A stretch of DNA of 64,000 nt from Nelumbo lutea (taxonomy: Eukaryota; Streptophyta; Magnoliopsida; Proteales; Nelumbonaceae): NCBI GenBank assembly GCA_022828595.1, contig JAKGHH010000002.1, positions 81,006,383-81,070,382 on the forward strand, given 5' to 3'. Position numbers and translations under genes: made by a program. A model generated the notes under the pieces. It made no database searches. It saw only the letters and a list, made by a program, of their open reading frames with translations, and was not told the origin of the DNA. Below are positions 58,067 through 64,000 of the stretch, piece after piece (position 1 is the stretch's first letter; every line of letters starts with the position of its first letter).

Positions 58067-59494
58067 TGTTAGACAGTTTTGTATGCCCTTAGCTTCAATC
58101 AAAATTGATGTACTTTATGAGTTTATTGTAAATGAATAAAAGTGCATATTTGATTCATGTTCCCTTGGTATGTTTCTGTGTAATACCCTTAAACTAGACA
58201 CTTATTGAGACTTGTGTTAGTTTAGAATGTTCACAGCCAGTGGGTCCGTCTGAGGAGTGCAACACTATTCCTTGCAACCGAGGGAGAGGTCCTCTCTTGT
58301 CGGACAGTGTATGATCATTAAGGGCTGAGAGGTTAAGTGTAAGACCATTGAGGATAATACCTGATGGGATAATTTTGCATCTGCCCATAGTCCCTGGGTG
58401 TTACAAGGTGGCTTGGCCCAGGGACCACTTAGGGTAAGTGTGGGGCCCATAGAGTCCATTCGATGGGTTTCAAGGGGTGCATGTCTTTAACAGTGTATTC
58501 GACCAGGCCTTGTAACAAAGGCTGGGCCGAACCCATGTGGCTGATGTGTAGATCAATGCTTGGGTCCCATGCCATACAAGGAAGCCCAACTGGGCAGCAG
58601 TTAGGAAGGTTAAGTGAGCACATAAGCTTGATGGGCCTAAAGCCCATTTCGAACAGGGGCTATTTATTTAGTTAATTAAAGGGGCGAATTCTGAGATGGA
58701 TTAGCAAATAGGATATGGTCTTAATCCTATCCACTCAGAGAGTCCAGATTTGAATGTGATTCAAATCTAGAAACCTCCTAATGGGATTAGGATAAAGCTT
58801 ATCTAATCTGCAGATAAGATAAGGGTTTATCCTTATCACTAGAAGAGAAGGATGATCCAAATATGATTTGGATAAGCACCTCCTAATGGGATTAGGAGCT
58901 GATCTTTTATTTTAACAAAAAGAAGGAAGGGGCGGCAACCTAGAGAAGAAGAGAGACAAAGAGATACTTCAGATTCTCTTTTAGTGCTGAAATCAAGAAG
59001 AGAGAATTCTGCACCCTGCGAATACTCTCTTGCCGCCTCCCTGCTCTTGTCACCCTATTTTCCAGTTCGATCTCCAGTTGTGGGAGAAGTCAAGATTGGA
59101 TCTTGACATCAGTTCTTTGAGAAAGGATTGAAAAGGAAGCTGTGCTCGCGTACCATTCTACTGATTCTTGCGAAGGACAGAGTTCTTGGGGAAGAACACT
59201 ACTGATTCTGCTCCATCCTGCACTGCGCCATCTTCAGTGGGAGCAGTCTTTGGATCCTTCCTTGGGCGTGAACACCTTCGTTGGGAGATATTATTTCTCC
59301 GTATCAGGTATTATTCTCTCCCATTCCTTTTGGTTCAGATCTGGTTCAGATTAAGGTTCAAGATTTATCCTTGAAAATATGATTTTCTAAATAAGGAATG
59401 TGATTCCCAATTGAAGGGAGAGGAAAAATTTTTGAAATTCGCCCCTTATTCCGCAATCTTTGGCATCCATGGGATGGATCTCTCATCCCCTTCA
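58067..59494 (+). repeat. E5 3' LTR (1428 bp) with internal deletion
   Basis: It matches the 5' LTR from TGTTAGACAG to CCCTTCA but lacks 528 bp corresponding to 50763-51290. The break (near 58257) lies at a shared GAG trinucleotide. Since both LTRs are made from one template, the deletion most likely came after insertion. The lost part includes the palindrome. Confidence 0.95.
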
Positions 59495-59499
59495 CAAGT
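59495..59499. repeat. E5 target-site duplication, right
   Basis: CAAGT, identical to 50567-50571. Confidence 0.93.
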
Positions 59500-60260
59500 A
59501 TGAACCCTTCCTCTTACCTAGGCATCCTCCTCTTCCTCTACCCTTGAACTTCTCAAGATTAGCCTTCCATCTTAATTAGGGGTAGAATCCAACCCTTTCT
59601 CAGGAGCTCTTGGGTCCTTTTCATAGAGAAGGCTAGATATAACAAGAATTAGAGAGAAAGAGGAGGGTGGCAGCTGGGTTTTAGCAAAAATATGGGTGCC
59701 CTAAGATTTAGAATGAAGGGTTAGGATGGTTCTAGGGTGATCCTAAGGTTGAGAAGAAAATGAGAGGGTGATGAATATTATGTAGGGCTGAGATTTAGTG
59801 GTTAGGGGCTGAATGGTGAGGATTAGCAGTTAGGTGTTACCCTAGGGTTTAAAAACTACAAAAAGAGTGCCCTAGAATGGATGGTGGAGATTAAGAGGAG
59901 TGGAGGGTGGAGATTAATCAATTATGGGCGGTTAGGGTTTGCTATGATTGAAAGAATGGGTTAAAAGGCGCCCTAGGGTTTGCTAAAGCGTGGAGAGCAT
60001 CCTAAAACAGTAGGAGGGGCGTCAAACTGGGTTTAGCAGCTAGGAGGCGCCCTCCTACTTTTAGTTTTTCACAAAAACACCAGCTTACCAAAATCTGCAT
60101 TTCAGCCATGAAAACTTCCTAGTTTTCCTTAGAATTTGCACAGAGACCCTTAGAGGCCACAACATTGCATTTAACTGGGAAAATGGCACATCTTGACTAT
60201 TCTAAGGCTGAAAATACCCCTGAATTGATGCCCCTAAGGCATCAAAATGCAGAGTTATCA
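59495..60260 (-). repeat. Y: gypsy-type LTR, start portion, minus strand
   Basis: On the minus strand it begins TGATAACTCTGCATTTTGATG at 60260 and is an inverted homologue of Y' (61416 onward): CATCAATTCAGGGGTATTTTC, GGGTGCCC words and a TATA-like CTATGAAAAGGACCC near 59607. It is interrupted by E5 and continues at 50571. No internal gypsy sequence is attached. Confidence 0.75.
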
Positions 60261-61415
60261 ACCTTCACCATAGTCAACATTCCTACATCATTCTCACTAA
60301 GCAAAATGTTGTCTACATACAGAACTAGAAACGTAACCTTGTCTCCCACTGATTTCCTATAAACATAGGGTTCATCCGGATTATGCTCAAAGTCAAACTA
60401 TTTGATCATAGAGTCTAATTAGATGTTCTTACTTCTTGAAGCTTACTTTACTACATAAATGGATTTGTTCAATTTGCACACCATATGTTCCTGACCTGAT
60501 TCCATGATGCCTTGCAGTTGCTGCATATAGATATCATCAGTAAGATCTACATTCAGGAATGCGGTTTTGACATCTATATGCCAAATCTCATAATCTTAGT
60601 GTGCTGCTGTGGCTAACAAAATTCGAATGGATTTAAGCATGGCCATAGGCGAAAAGGTTTCCTCATAACCGACTCCTTTCTAAGTGTACCCTTTTGCTAC
60701 AAGACGATTTTTATAGGTCTCAACCTTTCCATCAGGGCCTTTCTTCCTCTTATAGATCCATTTGCAACCGATTGCTTTCACCCCAGGGGGTGGATCTACG
60801 GGAGCCCACACTCTGCTGGTTTTCATTGAGTCCATCTCGGCTTTCATGGCATCTACTCACTTCAAGGAATCCATGTCCAACATAGCTTTCGTATAAGTTA
60901 CAGGATCTTCCTCATTATTCATGCCTTCCATCAAGCAACTTTCTTGATCATAACCATAACGAACTGAAGGTCTAGACACCCGAGTAGATCTTCTAAGTTG
61001 GGAATTATCTAAAATCTATGGGACATCTCCCATTACTCCTAAGCTCTCCTCATCATGAACAGTTTCCTGATGGTGATTGTTCAAGATGTAATCCTCCTCT
61101 AAGAAGTAGGCATTTCAACTATAAAACACTTTTTGCTCCATTGAGTCATACAAAAGGTACTCTACAGAGCCCTTGGGGTAGCCTGTAAATAGGGAATAAC
61201 TAGTCTTGGATTCCAATTTGTTTGCACTTGTTCTTTTAACATGTGCTAGACAACCCCAAATCTTCAAGTGTCTTAAACTTGGTTTCTTACCGATCCAAAG
61301 CTCTTAAGGAGTCTTACAAATAGAATTAGTTGGAACCCGATTCAACATGTATATTACATTCTCCAATGCATGCCCCTAAAAGGATATAGGTAGTTCTGGA
61401 TGCACGAGGGGAGAT
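60261..61415 (-). pseudogene. pol: E8: copia pol fragment between two inverted gypsy LTRs
   Basis: On the minus strand this reads from the integrase tail (near 61380) to reverse transcriptase (ending at MLTMVK, 60265). The catalytic YVDD reads YVDN. Many stops and frameshifts are present. It is more diverged than E1-E6 and nearest to E4 by eye. It is cut on both sides by LTR starts (TGATAAC). Confidence 0.85.
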
Positions 61416-62192
61416 TGATAACCCTGCATTTTGATGCCTTAAGGGCATCAATTCAGGGGTATTTTCAATCTTAGAGTAGTCAAACTGCACCCTTTTTCTA
61501 GTTAAAATCAATTATGTGACCTCTGAGGGTCTCTATGCAAATTATGTAGAAAACTGGAAAGTTTTCATGGCTGAAAAACAGTTTTTGGGAAGTTGGTGTG
61601 AAGTCCAGCTGAGAGAGGGGAGGGGATATTTTTGTAAAGAATTGAGAATAGGAGGGCGCCTCCTATCTGCTAAACCCAATTAGTGCCCATCCTATTGTAT
61701 TACCATTCTCCCCTCTCCTTAGCAAACCCTAGGGAGCGCTTTTAACCTAATATTTTCACTCTTAGCAAACCCAAGCCGCCCCTAGGTGTTTAATCTCCAC
61801 CCTTCACCTCTTTTAACCTCAACCACTCATTTTAGGGCTCTCCTTTGTAGTTTCTAAACCCTAGGGTGCCACCTATTCTACTAATCCTCGCCACTCAGCC
61901 CCTCACCTCCAAATCTCAGCCACTCCCTCCATCTTATATCCCAACCATTCAATCTAGGGCACCACCTATTCTTTTAGTCTTAACCCTTCAACTCTAGATG
62001 TTCTAATCTATACCCTCCATTTTTGGGCACCCAAATCCCAGCCATACATAATAATGGGTGCCCTCTCCTTCCATTTTCAGCCATAGGATCACCCCAAAAC
62101 CTTCTTATCCATCCATTAGAAAATGTAGGGTGTCCCTAACTTTGCTAAATCCCAACTGCTGCCCCCCATTTCCAGTTGTGTCCACCCTTCTC

Positions 62193-62200
62193 TATAAAAA
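62193..62200 (+). promoter_or_regulatory. Y' LTR TATA box
   Basis: TATAAAAA in the context TTCTCTATAAAAAGGGTCC, ~680 bp before the LTR end. Confidence 0.55.
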
Positions 62201-62228
62201 GGGTCCTAGGGGCCCTAGCGAAGGGGTT

Positions 62229-62384
62229 GGTCAACTCACCCAGTTAACAAGGCTAAGGTTTTTTGATGAGTTCAAGGGTGGTAGAAGGGGAGGACACCCA
62301 GATCTTGGTCAACTCACCCAGTTAACAAGACTAAGGTTTTTTTTTCCTTTTTTTCTATTATTTTTATTTCTGCAATCTTTTAGA
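62229..62384 (+). repeat. 78-bp tandem duplication in Y' LTR
   Basis: The unit starting GGTCAACTCACCCAGTTAAC occurs at 62229 and 62307, followed by GACTAAGGT/GGCTAAGGT. A related phrase (GGTTCGAGGGTTGTAGAA) recurs near 62455. Confidence 0.7.
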
Positions 62385-62880
62385 TTTAATTCTTGTTGGT
62401 TTCTTTGTTTTGTAGATTTTAATTTGTTCGGTTCAAGACTAAGGTGTCTCGAGGGGTTCGAGGGTTGTAGAAAGGACAGACGCCCGGTTCTTGTTAGGAG
62501 GGGTTTCTACAAGCTGTTTGGCTGATCTGCAGCTACCGCCACCGGATCTGAATTCTAGATCGTCTTTTTTTTATTTATTTCTTTTATTTCCTTTGTTGAT
62601 TCCCATACTTTATTAAATTCTGATATTTATTTTTTTAAATTCAAAACATTTAATTTCAGCAATAATAGATTCTATTTTCTTATTTTATGTAATTCTTGAT
62701 TGTATTCCTCTTGTCTGGATCTAAGTATATATTAATTTTTCACTTGCTTCCCTGTGGATATGACAAGGTCTCACCCATTTTTACTACATTAGTAGTTGTT
62801 TGAGAAATGGTAAAAGCTATAAATGTTTAAACTGGTGTTCCCGAGGTGTTTAACAACATGCTTCCGAAGACACCAAGTTT

Positions 62881-62899
62881 TTGGCACCATTGTCGGGGA
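62881..62899 (+). other. Gypsy primer binding site (Asp tRNA type)
   Basis: TTGGCACCATTGTCGGGGA differs from the Athila-type TGGCGCCGTTGCCGGGGA by three transitions. That sequence matches the 3' end of plant aspartate tRNA. It lies just after the Y' LTR. Confidence 0.7.
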
Positions 62900-64000
62900 A
62901 GCACGGAGAAAAATTTTTATTTTCTTTTTTTGGATATTTTTCATTATTTTTTCTTTTTCATTTTATTACTTGATCCATTATTTCAGTTTAATTCTTGTTT
63001 CTCTTTGATTCTGCAAGATGGAATAGCGAAAGGTGGCGTACCGGAGCATTGCGGGACTACGGGACGAAACAGAAGAGAAGAGAAACTGGATTGCATTTCA
63101 GGTGTAGTCGTTCCATTTTACTTTTGATTTTTTTATTTTTATTTTTGAACTCTTTCTTTTAGTTGAATAGCGATTTTTGAATTTTTAATTAATTATTTTA
63201 GATCCAATTTTTTTTCTAGTATTATTTTACTTCCATTTTGTTTCTAGATCTATTCTTCTTTCTTTATTTTAATTTCTTGTTCGATTTTTTTGCTTTATTA
63301 GGTTTGTGTTTTTCTTTTATTTCAGATTTAAAAAAAAACAAAAAAAATTCGTTTATTTCATTTTATTTTATTTCTTGCAGCATAATTTTCTTTTGCTTTA
63401 TTTTATTTTTAATTTAATTTTTTTAAATTTGTTTATTCTCTTTTATTTCAGATAAAAAACAATAAAAAACAAAATAAATAAACAAAAAAATTTCGTTTCT
63501 TTTATTTTATTTATTTTTTGCAGCATATTTTTCTTTTCGTATTAATTTTTAGATTTGTGTTTTTCTTTTATTAAAAAAATGAAAAAAATAAAAATAAAAA
63601 AATAATCAGCATATTTTTTTCTGTTGTTTATTTTATTTTTGATTTAATTTTTTTAGCTTTGTATTTCTTTCTTTTCTTTTATTTATTTCTTACATAATTT
63701 TCTTTTTGATCATTTTATTTTCAGTTTAATTTTTAGATTAACAATTAGTTTGTTTATTTTTGGTAGTTGTTAATTCCGTTTAACACAATTAATTGTTATT
63801 TTATTTTCTATTTGAAATTATTATTTGTTGCTTTATTTAATTTCCTTTCTTTTAGATGTTTAATTGAATAATTATTGCCAACTAGGAAATTGTTGAACTT
63901 TTCAAATTTGAGTTTAAATTTCAAATCTGAAGTTAAATTTTAATTTTAAGTTGAATCTGAATTTGAATTTGAATTTCAAATTTCGAAATTGAAATTTTTA
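62900..64000 (+). mobile_element. Leader of a Y-type gypsy element, AT-rich, runs off the window
   Basis: Extremely T-rich and A-rich non-coding sequence without credible ORFs. It contains a tandem ~120-bp imperfect repeat (about 63304-63690). Coding parts of this element, if any, lie beyond 64000. Confidence 0.6.
63304..63690 (+). repeat. ~120-bp imperfect tandem repeats in the gypsy leader
   Basis: TTTGTGTTTTTCTTTTATTTC, an A-rich block, then TTTTATTT and GCAGCATA-TTTTCTTTT recur at about 63304, 63428, 63550 and 63660. The GCAGCATA word (63378, 63521, and CAGCATA near 63608) anchors the alignment. Confidence 0.55.

Larger units (their letters stand above)
50572..59494 (+). mobile_element. 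Element E5: best-preserved Ty1/copia retrotransposon (8923 bp)
   Basis: E5 is complete in layout: 5' LTR, primer site, leader, gag-pol, polypurine tract and 3' LTR, with perfect CAAGT target duplications. It is inserted in gypsy LTR Y. Gag and pol are open except for one amber codon and the RNase H lesions, and the LTRs are very similar outside one deletion, so it is probably the youngest E insertion here. Size, ~1.96 kb LTR, ~1.75 kb leader and motifs fit the Angela/BARE lineage (inference). There is no envelope-like ORF between RNase H and the 3' LTR. Confidence 0.97.
61416..62875 (+). repeat. Y': gypsy-type 5' LTR (~1.46 kb)
   Basis: It begins TGATAACCCTGCATTTTGATG and ends near GAAGACACCA, five bases before an Asp-tRNA-like primer site, so it is a 5' LTR. 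TATAAAAA is at 62193-62200. A 78-bp tandem duplication (GGTCAACTCACCCAGTTAAC at 62229 and 62307) follows the TATA. CCCTGTGGATATGACAAGG near 62750 resembles the 3' parts of Athila/Tat LTRs. Confidence 0.75.

Noticed and set aside
62058..62525. 155-codon ORF as a host gene
   Set aside because: It lies across the TATA and tandem duplication of the Y' LTR and has low-complexity composition; no recognisable domain.

Overview
This window is repeat-dense plant nuclear DNA. I find no host gene, tRNA, rRNA or CRISPR array. Almost every base belongs to LTR retrotransposons, mostly broken and nested. The host is probably a flowering plant with a large genome. The evidence is the plant-type Ty1/copia pol, primer sites matching plant initiator-Met and Asp tRNAs, many solo LTRs, and nonsense codons that look like decay of methylated cytosine. 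I cannot name the species.

The dominant family, called here family E, is Ty1/copia. It has ~1.9-2.0 kb LTRs (TGTTAGACA...CCCTTCA), an iMet primer site, an unusually long ~1.75 kb leader and gag-pol in one frame. Size (~8.9 kb), layout and integrase motifs resemble the Angela/BARE lineage (inference). Copies: E1 (-, 1-8934); E2 (+, 8935-16037), fused head-to-head with E1; E3 (- fragment, 17578-20205); E4 (+, 20206-31766), a divergent tandem LTR-remnant-LTR-internal copy; E6 (-, 35324-43950), LTR to LTR; E7 (+ LTR fragment, 46832-48123); E5 (+, 50572-59494), the best preserved, with perfect 5-bp target duplications; E8 (- pol fragment, 60261-61415).

A second group is non-coding LTRs of probable Ty3/gypsy elements. 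R1 (16110-17577) still carries a polypurine stub. R2 and R3 are solo LTRs sitting inside the E4 LTRs. R4 (48124-50330) is split by solo LTR X (48196-49806). Y (minus strand, split by E5) and Y' (61416-62875, followed by an Asp-tRNA primer site and an AT-rich leader) face each other across E8.

Region D (31767-35323 and 43951-46831, interrupted by E6) is different. It holds a 1154-bp tandem duplication, each unit carrying a 48-bp minisatellite, then a series of G-run/polypurine motifs, GCGATGAA-type repeats and a possible LTR. It looks like the hypervariable 3' non-coding end of a large gypsy element (inference).

The most interesting points are: (1) the RNase H module is broken in the same way in several separately inserted E copies, so the lesions appear to predate their spread; (2) E1/E2 form a ~7 kb-arm inverted repeat that could yield hairpin RNA; (3) the 48-bp minisatellite is open as a 16-residue periodic peptide on both strands; (4) a ~65-codon leader ORF is open in four copies; (5) the same amber codon occurs before the Gag zinc knuckle in two divergent copies. 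Insertion order can be partly read from target duplications: E5 into Y, X into R4, E6 into D, R2 and R3 into the E4 LTRs.
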